From Parapristionchus giblindavisi (lineage: Eukaryota; Nematoda; Chromadorea; Rhabditida; Diplogasteridae): DNA of 64,000 bases. The notes beneath the pieces are model-generated. The model worked only from the letters and a program-made list of their open reading frames with translations. It ran no database searches and was not told where the DNA came from. The number at the start of each line of letters is the position of its first letter. The first letter of the stretch is position 1. Below are positions 36,801 to 47,258 of this stretch, in pieces. The position numbers were made by a program, and so were the translations under genes. The stretch covers positions 62,001 through 126,000 of the forward strand of contig CALSFV010000122.1 of NCBI GenBank assembly GCA_943737045.1, given 5' to 3'.

Positions 36801-39800
36801 TGCAAACTTATTCTCTTGGTGATTCCTGAAAATCTTGTCAAGTTTGGTAGCGGTAGCTCATCATTCATCCTCATGGATCGAAAAGTCACTTTTTTTACAA
36901 GACCCAACTTTGAAGGTTCACAATTCTAAGGGCGGACCTTGTAAAAATTTGGTTTTTGGATAGAAATGTTTCAAATCTATTAATTAGTCGATTCCCTGCT
37001 TGTTAGAACGATTGCTTATCTTTCTTGCCGGCGGCAGTCGATTATCTGAAGGATAGTCGTTTTGGCCGCGCCCCCTTCTCATCTCGCAGCACGTAAACAT
37101 CTCTGGGTCTTTCATACTGATCAACGAGCTTTGATAAATGAAATCACTCTAAAACGTATTGTGGCTAATCCTGAACATCGTAGTCTATAAAAGAATGCGT
37201 TTTTGATCTTCTATGATAGAATGAAACAACTTTTCATAGTGATTTTGAGCAAAATTTGACGAAAAATAAACAAAGATTAAAGATCAAAGATAGAAAATAG
37301 CAAGATCAAAGATAAAAAACTCGATTTATACAGTGTCTTTTTTCTGACAAATCAAATCTCTAAAAGCGGCTAAAATCGTCATTGAACAGCATGAAAGACC
37401 TAGAGATGTTTAAGTGTCGCGAGATGAGAAGGGGGCGCGGCGAAAACGAGTATCCTTCAGATAATCGACTGCCGCAGGCAAGAAAGATAAGCAATCGTTC
37501 TAACAAGTAGGGAATCGACTAATTAATAGATTTGCAACATTTCCATCCAAAAACCAGATTTTTACAAGGTCCGCCCTCAGAATTGTGAACCTTCAAAGAT
37601 GGGTCTTGTAAAAAAGTGACTTTTTCGATCCATGAGGATGAATGATGAGCTACCGCTACCAAACTTACAAGATTATCAGGAATCACCAAGAGAATCAGTT
37701 TGCAGCTTTGAACTCCTTTAAAGCTCATCTAGAAGCCGAGATATAATTTTGCGACGGCCATATTGCAGCAAGTCTGCAGCCAATACCCGAATTCGCAGCA
37801 ATCTGAAACTTTTTTTCTGGATAGGCCTTGTAGTTCTCTCAATGCTCACGAAGTTTGACAAGTACGAAAAAATTCCTGAAAGAATAATGAATTTTCGAAA
37901 AAGTGTTGTTCGGTTGCGTCATCACTATGCAATAACCAGAAAGTCCCGTGAGACCTTATAAGGGTATCGAATACATACATACATTGGGTACATAAGAGAG
38001 GATATCTGACTCGATCGACATACTTGTGTTGGGGCTTGGCACAGTATGAAAAAATGGAAAGTGAGATTTTGCAGTTTTATGTAGTACTGTCCGAGAGAAG
38101 TTCACCCATGCAGGAGAGAAGTTGTGAAAATGCTTCTACGCCTCAGGGCATGACGTCATAAAAATTTAAAATTTTTGCAAACTTGCTCGTACGGGTTCAT
38201 GAGTGGTACCAATCGATTCCTCGTTCAATTCTAAGACTTTTTTGATATGGTACATTTTTAGTTAATCTTCGGTCTTCCCTTGGAAAAATGCAAAAAACAT
38301 TGATAAATTCAATTTTTTCGAATTTAATATATTATGCAAGTGCAAAGGGCCGTTTTTTATTGACTCAGTATTTTCTTATTACAATTACACATACGCTTGT
38401 ACATACTGTTAATTTTTTAAGGGGGCCTGGTAGATTGGAGAAGCAAAAAAACAAGTGCAATTGAATTGTGGTGTGCTTACTGTAGCCGAGTTTCATCAAT
38501 GCTATTTCCCGGCTCCTGACTCTCGTTTGCCATTTCAGTGTGCTATATGAGTTTCTGTAGCCGAGGAATGCCATAAGTATATTGCTTCAGCCGTGTTACA
38601 GTAGTAGATATGATTACATCAATTATCATCGACAACGAGAGTCAGGAGCCGGGAAATGGCACTGATGAAACTCGGCTACAGTAAGCACACCACAATTCAA
38701 TTGCACTTGTTTTTTTTGCTTCTCCAATCTACCAGGCCCCCTTAAAAAATTAAAAGTATGTACAAGCGTATGTGTAATTGTAATAAGAAAATACTGAGCC
38801 AATAAAAAACGGCCCTTTGCACTTGCATAATATATTAAATTCGAAAAAATTGAATTTATCAATGTTTTTTGCATTTTTCCAAAGGAAGACCCAAGATTAA
38901 CAAAAAATGTACCAAATCAAAAAAGTCTTAGAATTGAACGAGGAATCGATTGGTACCACTCATGAAGCCGTACGAGCAAGTTTGCAAAAATTTTAAATTT
39001 TTATGACGTCATGCCCTGAGGCGTAGAAGCATTTTCACAACTTCTCTCCTGCATGGGTGAACTTCTCTCGGACAGTACTACATAAAACTGCAAAAATCTC
39101 ACTTTCCATTTTTTCATACTGTGCCAAGAGTATTTCGATCCCGTGAGATATCCTCTCATAATGTCCACATTACAGCTTGATATCTCAACTGACCCAAAAA
39201 TTACAACAGAAATAAAAAGTGTATTCAGACTTTTGGGCGCTACTGTATGGTAGTTCAGTTAGACAACCTATCTCCAAGAGAATTTTCCAGACAAATTAAT
39301 ACAATTACAGTTGCAAAAAATGATTAAATTATTACAAACGTTACCTGGAATACAACTACAGAACTTTCAAGTAATACCGAATTGATAAAATGTTCAATTT
39401 AAAGTGCTATTTTCAGTTCTCTTTTTTTCGATTTTTCGAGAAAAAAAGTCGAAAAATTTTTCGTCGAAAAAATTGTTCGAAAAAAGTCGAAAAATCGAAA
39501 AATTCGAAAAATCGAAAAACGAAAAATGCACAGCCCTGGAGGATAGGATTACTGTAGTATTGTCATTCTATTTGTACAGATCTTTCCCCTCTTGTGTGCT
39601 GAAAAAGATATGTATTATGATTAATAATCAATAAGTTCTCATGAATCAATCGATAGCATGATCATACTGTAGATGGTCGTACCGTAATCAATGATGGATG
39701 GCTTCTTCATGATAATCAATCGTCATTCTTCATTAGAATACACGGAAAAGCACTCAAATTCTTTCAGAAGAAGGTATTAATTGGAGATTATTGATTGATA

Positions 39801-42800
39801 ACTGTATATTATTGATTTATTTCAGAATGAGAATCGTTTGTATCGAGTGAAAGTTGTACCATTTGATGTTCGATTCAGAGAGGTACTATTATTATATTTT
39901 TCTCTCTCTATTTGTTATTTTAAATGCAGATTCCATTTATGAAAGATTTCTTGTAGCAGTAGGATTTGGATAGGGTTACTTTACAAAATACAAACTAGAT
40001 TTATCTAAAAATAAAGTACTGTATATTGTGTAAATAGTGGATTAGAAGCGTATTCGTCTATAGATTACGGTAACTTTACATGTGTAGTTTTAAGATATAG
40101 GGTTACTTCGGATAGATTACTGTATCTAGAGATTACTGTATATTTATTGATTGGAAAATATTACGGTAGCTTTCTCATATAAGGTGTACACATACGAAGA
40201 GCGATATCTTCGCTCTGGTGTACTTTGGAGGAAATCGTCGATGTACAGCACAACCGTAGGTCCCATGACCGTTGTCTAGTGTGGTGTATATGATTCGGAT
40301 CCGTCGCCCATCGAATATTTGCATTAGACATCGTGGTGTATCAATGGTATCCCTCGCTTGTTCAGTATGTGCTATTATCGTGTATGATGGTGTATTGAAT
40401 TAGTAATCGTCGCCTATTGATTGTATCTATTGTAGACTGTAGTGGATGATGCTGATGCTGACAGACTGAGTACAAGTTCAGATCTGAGTGATCTACCCGA
40501 ATTCCCTTCTTTCTCTAATACTGAACTTTCTGTAAGTGAACACGTTGAATTTATGTTTCACTTATATTTGCCCCAGTGAGTATTCATTCTTCGATCTTCT
40601 CTTTTTATCATTTTTAAATGAATCAATAAAGGAATCAATTAATTAAATTAGTAATATAAATATATGTGGTATTATAGGTTTACTTGCACTTTAAAAATAA
40701 ATTATTTAAACAATGTTTGATAATAGTGTGTCCTATGGTGTTTTGGTCGCAACATCGGAATCAACTAATTAAATTAGTCTCGTTCCAGGTATTAACTCGC
40801 GATGATCCCATCTTTGGTCAACAATATGATGATGGATCGATATTCCGTAATTCTATAGATTACCTCGTTTTCCGGACACATACCGTATCAATTGAGAATC
40901 TGGTAAGATTGAAGACGCGGTATACTGTATTTAATATCGATTGTTTCAGGGATTCCGTATCGAGCTGTATTCAGATAGAAAAGATGATGGTAAATCAACG
41001 AGAGTTGGAGTTTCATATGCATTGCCTTCATCACTTAATGATACGTTAGTTATTGATCTACTCATATTCAATCAATCAATAGTGTTTGCTTCATTAATAT
41101 GCAAACCAAAATAAATTCATTCTAGATGTGGTAAGATCACTCTACCAATCATCAGTTGTGACACTCAACGACCAATAGGACAGATCAATAGTAAGTTGTA
41201 TACTGTACTTATCGATTGATTGTTTGATTACCATATCGATTTATAGTTGACTATATGTTGGCGTCATCATTGAAGACTCCATTGGTAGTCCTTCGTGATT
41301 CAATTCATCATTCATATGCACGTCATTGGAAGAAGAGAAGAACATTGGAAGTTGGACATAGAGGATGTGGAAGTTCTTATACAAAGTTTGTTTATTCAGA
41401 TTATATATGATGGTTTCTATGATTAAAACTATGTAAAATATAGAGAAAGGAGAGTCTTCTCTTTAGTCAGACCCAAATCATAGGTCGAATAGCTAGGTTA
41501 CCGGTTTTCAAACTCCGGTCAGGTTTTTCGGTTTTCGGCAAATTTGGCTCAAAATCAGGTCAGGTTTTTCGATTTTTGTGAAATTTTTGCTCAAAATACG
41601 GTCAGGCGTGGTACTTTGTAACATACTTTTCGACCTATGACCCAAACATTTTCGCTCGCCTATAATGTGAATCAGCACTTTTTGTCGAGTTTTTAGACTT
41701 GAAACCCGTCTAGGAATATGCGTAGAACGAGATTAGTAAGAATCTTCGCCATGTCGGGTCACTTCCGAGTACCGGAGAGATAGATCGGGTCAATTTATAT
41801 TTCGCAATACCAGGCGAGATTGTGTGAAACGAGAGATTGTGGGTGGGGCGAAAATGCATGGTCAGACCACCAGGCACTTCAATGTTTCATAGTCTACTGA
41901 ATATATACGAACAAAGAATTGAATTGATCATCATTTCGGTTCTAAGTTAGAATGAATAATTGTTTGAAGGAGTGCTTCATCCCGTGAGAATACTCTTCAT
42001 TCTCTACAAGAAGCAGGAAGAAAAGGAGCTGATATGGTCGAGTTCGATGTTCATCTTACTAAGGTACATCATGATATGGGATACGGTATTTGGTATTATG
42101 AGCTACGGTAGATTGTAATTATGCACACAGTAGATGTTGATATAGCTAGAGAATGTAAACAATAAATCGCTGATGTTTCTTTTTAATGTGACTCGACGAT
42201 GTTATTCTTTTATTGGTATTGTTGTATTATATTGGAATGATTCCTTATAGGATAAGAAATGCGTTGTCTACCATGATTTCCATGTTGTCATCGAAGTTCA
42301 ACCTCGTCCGGGTTCTGCTGAACGTATAACCAATGAGAGTATGCACGAAGTCGCCATTAAGGTATACAGTAGTTTCAACTTTATTGATTGGCTTGGGCTA
42401 CCGTAATCTCGTATTCCCTTCAGGACCTCAAATTATCTCAACTTCATCGTCTCCACTTTGAACATACTTCGGCGATTCAACACAGAGAAGCGTCAAAGAA
42501 TGCACTCAAAGTCACACCCGCAGCAGGTTTGATCTTTGATCTTTATTCTTTGATCTATCTATCTTTAATCCTTATTAACGCTGTTCGGCAGCAAAAATTC
42601 AATTTGTCCTTGAATTTTGAAGAGAATAATCTCATATTGGTTTAAAATGTAATCTTTGATCTTTTGAGATGACACGAATCTTGATCATTCACCGTTTCCT
42701 CCACTTGAGACTGTATTGAATTCAGTAGATCCTCATGTTGGATTCAATATCGAAGTGAAGTTTCCAATGCTCATGAAGGTAGAATTCATTCATTCATTTA

Positions 42801-45800
42801 TTTATTTATTAATGATAAATACGACAACAAGATAATTGAGATACTATAGATAATATGCATGACAGAGAAGGGAGTAAGCAGCTTTTAGTCTAGTTTGTAT
42901 CATTAAAAGAGTTACCCTGTTGATTCTTATTCCATTATTGTAGGGAGGAGATCACGAATGTCGTGGGTACTTTGAGAGAAACGAATTCTGTGATGTCATA
43001 CTCAATGAGGTATACTGTACTTTGATCTTTGATCTTTCGATTGTAACTATACTATACTCTGATCTTTGATCTTTGAAGGTTCTCGCCAAGGCATGCGACC
43101 GTCGAATTGTGTTCTCTTCGTTCGATCCTGATATATGCACACTGTTATCGCAAGTGAGTCTATAACTGTCTGTCGAGTTTTTGATCTTCGTAGTTTGATC
43201 TCTGATCTTTGATCTTTCACAGAAACAACATCGGTTCCCTGTACTATTTCTCGTAGTGGGAGCCACAGCCCGATATGAACCATTCGAGGATATACGGTGA
43301 GTGGATGATCTTTGATCTTTCGATTGGAGAATATTGATCTTTGGTCTCTGTTATAGATCTGATTGTTCTCGTTTGGCAGTCAATTATGCAGCAGGCAGTC
43401 GTCTATTGGGAGTGAACTTTCATAGTGAAGAATTATTGAAGGCGAGAGATTCTCCTTTCGTATTCGGGAATTTGACCTGTTGATTTTGGGTATCGTTCTG
43501 TCAGTTTCTTGTCATGAACATGCTTAACTTCGATTCATCCTTTGGATCAAATGATCATATCTCCAATATGATTACCGTAATCTCCTCTGACAACATTCTT
43601 TTCCATTCAGGACCGTACTCCATTCGATCGAGCTCGTCAATTCAATCTGGTCACTTTTGTATGGGGAGACGATCTGAATGAGCGATCGGTGCAAGATTTC
43701 TTCAAGAAGGAATTGGGTGTCGATGGACTCATTTATGATAGGCAAGTTTATCTTTGATCTTTGAACTTTGAATCTCTTTCTTTGATCCGTATATTAGTCA
43801 TAGGAAAAAAATTGTAAGATATATAACACGGGTCTCCTGTAAAAACGTAGGAAAATGAGACCTTTTCCCGACAGTTTTTAAACTTTTCTCACCGATTTGG
43901 ATGAGATTTATATGATTGACCATAGTGAGGTAAGGGAGAATGCCTAGCCACTTGATTTCGCCAAATTTGCATTTTTATCGATTTTTGATCTTCCACTTCT
44001 GGCAGCCATATCTCACTAAATTTTTAACCTACAACAAAAAATTTTTTTACCAATCGATTCGAAATGAACTAATCTTGAAGATACTCAAGAAAGGATACGT
44101 GCAAAAACACGATCTTCTACCTGTTTTCTTCAAAAAACTAATTTTTGAGTACAAAATGCTAATTTTCTCAAAACTTTTCCACAAAGGATACGAATTTTAT
44201 TCGTGATTCTGATTCCCCATCCTCGAATTGAGGTACGTACATATTTCATCAGTCATAACTCACGACAAGCCATATCGATCCTCAGATAGAGCCGGACTTA
44301 GAGTTATTTTCATTCAACAATAAATTTCTTATCTCACTTCTCCTCATTTTCATGCAAATTCTCAAGCATAGTATACCAATAGAAAGCTCTCGACGAGCTC
44401 TACAAAAATTACTTAGTAGTACAAGTCATGAAATTTGACCGTATTCAAGATATTCTAGAAAATCCGTTTTTTCACTTGCAATTGTTGTGTAATGTAATCG
44501 ATTCACAACGAAACATTGCTCTTTGCTTTCTCCAATGTGTGTTTAAAAAAAATTATTTGTTAATAATGTTAAAGGAAGGAACAATAAATAAAATTGCAAA
44601 AAGGTTTATCTGAGATATTCATCATTGAAAAATAAACTTTCTGTAATACGAAACTATTCATCGATATTTCCGATATCGGAATCGGAATGATCGAAAAAAC
44701 TATCCGGATCATTGAAATAGTCCTTGAGATCGGTGTGAACGAAATCATAGATAGCCTCAGCAGTGATCTCTCTATCATCCTCTTCCACATCGACATCCTC
44801 CTCGATCTGAATCTCTTCGTCCTCCAAATCCATGAGCATATCATCCAGAACTGCTCTTCTTCTTCTGCTCCTCACTCCCTCACTCTCGAGATGTTTAATC
44901 TTCGCTGCGACGATAGTTCTGATGAGGTTCTTGATTTGTTCGTAGGTCATTCTCTCAGCGGGAAGGATGTCCACTTTTTTCTTTCATTCTTTTCTCGACT
45001 TCCTCCGCAATGGCATCATTGTAGTACTCGTTGAAAAGTCCAGATCCTTCGCCTTCTGGTTGTACTTCCCTCCCTTCTTCGTAGTCCTTAGTGCCCATCC
45101 AATCGGCTTGGGATGATCAGCCTGCTGGTACTACTCCTGGTGCTAGTAAACACATTGGAGAAAGCAAAGAGCAATGTTTCGTTGTGAATCGATTACATTA
45201 CACAACAATTGCAAGTGAAAAAACGGATTTTCTAGAATATCTTGAATACGGTCAAATTTCATGACTTGTACTACTAACAAGGGAACGTTCCCAACTTGTC
45301 CTGGCCATATGAGATGGCAATAGCATGTATAGAATCAGTTTTCTATGCTGATTGCGAATCCGCTTTCATACGTTGCCCAATCGAGCTGAGCTTCGAGAAA
45401 ATCGATGTTGAAATTCGACTAGTAGATTCGAAAATTCACATCTTATCTACCTTATCTACTAAAACACACCAGCAGTTCTTTCGATAATTGATATATGAGT
45501 TCATGAACTCACTAGGATGGTTTGTTTTGAATTCCACACTAATTTCCGAATCAACTAGACGAATTTAAATATCGATTTTCTCGAAGCTTAGGTCGATTGG
45601 GCAACGCTTGAAAGCGGATTCGTAATCAGCACCGAAAACTGATTCTATTCATGCTATTGCCATCTCATATGGCCAGGACAAGTTGGGAACGTTCCCTCGT
45701 AAGTAATTTTTGTAGAGCTCGTCGAGAGCTTTCGATTGGTATACTATGCTTGAGAATTTGCATGAAAATGAGGAGAGGTGAGATAAGAAATTTATTGTTG

Positions 45801-46610
45801 AATGTAAATAACTCTAAGTCCGGCTCTCTCTGAGGATCGATATGGCTTGTCGTGAGTTATGACTGATGAAATATGTACGTACCTCAATTCGAGGATGGGG
45901 AATCAGAATCACGAATAAAAATCGTATCCTTTGTGAAAAAGTTTTGAGAAAATTAGCATTTTGTACTCAAAAAATTAGTTTTTTGAAGAAAACAGGTAGA
46001 AGATCGCGTTTTTGCATGTATCCTTTCGTGAGTATCTTCTAGATTGGTTCATTTCGAATCGATTGGAAAAAAATTTTTTGTTGTAGGTTAAAAATCGAGT
46101 GAGATATGGCTGCCAGAAGTGGAAGATCAAAAAATCGATAAAAATGCAAATTTGGCGAAATCAAGTGGCCAGGCCTTCTCCTTTACCTCACTATGGTCAA
46201 TCATATAAATCTCATCCAAATCGGTGAGAAAAGTTGAAAAACTGTCGGTTGGCTTCTTTCCTTCTTACAGGAGATCCGTGATAATATATTACCAAAATCA
46301 CATACGCTAGAAACATTAAATGTGTGCTGTCACCGTCTTCATGTCTATCCCGAAACTTGAAATCACAGGGCTGATTTGTCTTTATTTCAGAATAGGAGAA
46401 GAAGAAACGAGAAAGAATATCTTTCTTGTGGAGAGAGAAGCACGAGCAGCACTCTTCAACGCGCGATCACCCGGTATCTTTGATCTTTGATCTTTGAACT
46501 TTGATACGACACATTGACCGATGAATGGAAGAAAGTAAACACAACGATTTGAGAAGTCCCCTGTCATGACCCACCGTGCGAACGTGATATAGTGTTATTA
46601 TTATTATTTG

Positions 46611-46672
<62 letters not shown>

Positions 46673-47258
46673 TATTATTATATTATAATCGATCTTTGAT
46701 CTCTCATCGTTCAGGCGCCTCTCCAATGGGCTCACGAAGGAGCAGTCTTGAGGTTCGATTTGTCAATATTGAATAAAATTATATGGAATCTCTTTCTGAA
46801 CGAGGGCCTCGCCCTTTTCCATTTTTATTTTTCTGCTTAGAGTTTAACAAAAATGTGTTGGAATACAGAGAAATGATTTTATCTGAAACTGAAATGAAGT
46901 CTTTTTACCCTAATATGGGCGTTGTCTTCAGTCAATTTTTTGAAAATTTTTTTTAGAAATCGGTCATTAAGTAATTTATTGATTTATCCAAAAAAACTAT
47001 TTATAATGAAAGCTCCGCCCCTTTCTTAAAATGACTTTGCAGGATCTAACCTCTCGAATGTCCTCACTATCAACTCCTCCAATGAAACCATTGGCCAAAT
47101 CAGCTTCCCCTCCTTCATCAGCTTCATCAACTGATTCTAATTCAATATATTCATCATGTATCAATTCCATTCCTCCTCGACCTCCTCGAGATGATAGTTC
47201 ATCTCCTAGACCTCCCAAACTATATGTTAGATCTACTACCATGCATTCTACACAATAG
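33832..47258 (+). CDS. GPCPD1: Glycerophosphocholine phosphodiesterase, GPCPD1/GDE5 type (CBM20 + GDPD)
   Basis: GPCPD1 hydrolyses glycerophosphocholine to choline and glycerol-3-phosphate in the cytosol. Twenty-three exons total 2286 nt (761 aa): 33832-33858, 33928-34055, 34370-34458, 35961-36131, 39673-39773, 39826-39882, 40436-40531, 40789-40902, 40950-41044, 41126-41190, 41247-41385, 41970-42063, 42251-42361, 42424-42526, 42669-42778, 42944-43009, 43079-43153, 43223-43296, 43357-43459, 43611-43741, 46391-46473, 46715-46752, 47043-47258. Exons 1-3 form a CBM20-type starch-binding fold ([23 protein letters not shown]). The GDPD barrel starts at GHRGCGSS (HRG at 352-354) and has [57 protein letters not shown] and [10 protein letters not shown], so all expected catalytic and metal-binding motifs are present. 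The C-terminal 80 residues are Ser/Pro-rich. Intron 20 appears to use a GC donor. Introns 3, 4, 11 and 20 contain mobile DNA. Confidence 0.93.
34804..35880 (+). mobile_element. Decayed mariner transposon in GPCPD1 intron 3
   Basis: The inverted ends begin TTAGGTTGATTCATAAGTC and end with its inverse, 30 or so bases matching, flanked by TA on both sides (34802-34803 and 35881-35882). Length 1077 bp. The ends, the TA target and the size (most mariners are about 1.3 kb) fit mariner with internal loss. Confidence 0.93.
34971..35822 (+). pseudogene. Broken mariner transposase
   Basis: The first frame (34971-35318) reads [18 protein letters not shown] and includes a helix-turn-helix segment [15 protein letters not shown], then stops. 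Other frames continue with [13 protein letters not shown], which contains the first catalytic Asp region of mariner transposases, and [17 protein letters not shown], corresponding to the second Asp region. Stops and frame changes interrupt it (for example a stop in the [11 protein letters not shown] region), and the third catalytic Asp region is missing. It cannot make a working transposase. Confidence 0.88.
36556..37957. repeat. Large palindrome A inside the nested element
   Basis: The left arm (about 36556-37115, e.g. CATTGAGAGAACTACAAGGC) is mirrored by the right arm (about 37388-37957, GCCTTGTAGTTCTCTCAATG), with a loop of about 270 bp that includes GATCAAAGAT words. Arm identity is high by eye. 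It may itself be an inserted foldback element, but no clear target duplication was found. Confidence 0.8.
38039..39126. repeat. Large palindrome B inside the nested element
   Basis: The left arm begins GCACAGTATGAAAAAATGG and the right arm ends CCATTTTTTCATACTGTGC. The arms extend to about 38530 and from about 38633. The loop of about 100 bp has no counterpart. The arms contain ACCAATCGATTCCTCGTTC and AATTCTAAGAC, words also present in palindrome P1. Confidence 0.82.
40684..40770 (+). repeat. Short dispersed repeat (copy upstream of GPCPD1 exon 8)
   Basis: This is the partner of the 19413-19497 repeat, sharing GCACTTTAAA, ATAATGTG/ATAGTGTG, CCTATGG and GTTTTGGTCG/GTTTCGGCCG in the same order. 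Confidence 0.45.
41479..41639 (+). mobile_element. CATAGGTCG MITE, copy in GPCPD1 intron 11
   Basis: The ends are CATAGGTCGAATAGCTAGG and TTTTCGACCTATG. The flanks are ACCCAAAT and ACCCAAAC, 7 of 8 matching. It is one internal repeat unit shorter than the copy at 31319. It lies immediately upstream of the second copy of the 18390 dispersed repeat. Confidence 0.83.
41660..41880 (+). repeat. Dispersed repeat, copy 2 (GPCPD1 intron 11)
   Basis: It shares CGTCTAGGAATATGCG, GATTAGTAAGAATC, CATGTCGGGTCA and GTGGGTGGGGCGAAAATG with 18390-18620 in the same order. The relationship to the adjacent MITE is unclear. Confidence 0.6.
44654..45130 (-). pseudogene. Decayed open reading frame in the loop of palindrome P6
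   Basis: On the minus strand the text runs [20 protein letters not shown], then shifts frame to [17 protein letters not shown], then shifts again to [21 protein letters not shown], ending in an acidic tail (stop at 44654). Only the last 106 codons (from 44974) are open. The arrangement GWAL, basic stretch, then a TYEQI motif resembles a short region I associate with metazoan transposable-element proteins, but this is from memory and not certain. It is probably the remnant of the element's own gene. Confidence 0.5.
45277..45699. mobile_element. Palindromic TA-target MITE inserted into one arm of P6
   Basis: The ends are ACAAGGGAACGTTCCCAAC and its inverse GTTGGGAACGTTCCCTCG. The sequence mirrors internally (GATTGGGCAACG, CATATGAGATGGCAATAGCA). 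TA lies on both sides. The opposite arm of P6 reads straight through the site, so the boundaries are certain to within a base. The ACAAGGGAA ends resemble those of P5 at 26580. Confidence 0.88.
46600..46690 (+). repeat. TTA trinucleotide microsatellite in GPCPD1 intron 21
   Basis: About 25 near-uninterrupted TTA/ATT units with two small breaks. It precedes the GATCTTTGATC words just before exon 22. Confidence 0.95.

Larger units (their letters stand above)
36505..39245. mobile_element. Tc1/mariner-type element nested in the hAT-like element
   Basis: The left end CAGTAGCGCCCAAAAGTCTG and right end inverse (about 40 bp in all, continuing into AATACACTTTTTATTTCTGT) are flanked by TA on both sides. 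CAGT ends and a TA target are typical of Tc1-like elements. There is no transposase; the interior is occupied by two separate large palindromes. Confidence 0.85.
36270..39538. mobile_element. hAT-like element with exact 8-bp duplication, host to nested insertions
   Basis: The ends read CAGGGCTGTGCGAAAAA and its inverse TGCACAGCCCTG. Both flanks are GAGGATAG (36262-36269 and 39539-39546), an exact 8-bp target duplication. The element's own sequence is only the AT-rich rim (36270-36504 and 39246-39538) full of TCGAAAAA words. The centre is a second element flanked by TA. It sits in GPCPD1 intron 4. Confidence 0.9.
43818..46292. mobile_element. Long palindromic element (P6) with coding remnant in its loop, GPCPD1 intron 20
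   Basis: Arms run from AACACGGGTCTCCTGTAA (about 43826) to 44540 and from 45151 to TTACAGGAGATCCGTG (about 46283). They match closely, except that the right arm is interrupted by a 423-bp insertion at 45277-45699. The loop of about 610 bp (44541-45150) is unrelated to the arms and carries a decayed minus-strand reading frame. Arms also contain ACCAATCGATTCGAAATGA. Confidence 0.87.

Noticed and set aside
39566..39672. An alternative GPCPD1 exon beginning after TTTGTACAG at 39579
   Set aside because: The frame required by the previous exon reaches a stop within eight codons. The acceptor at 39672 keeps the frame and encodes a plausible continuation.
46600..46690. Possible CRISPR-like or satellite array
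   Set aside because: It is a simple TTA microsatellite with no spacers.
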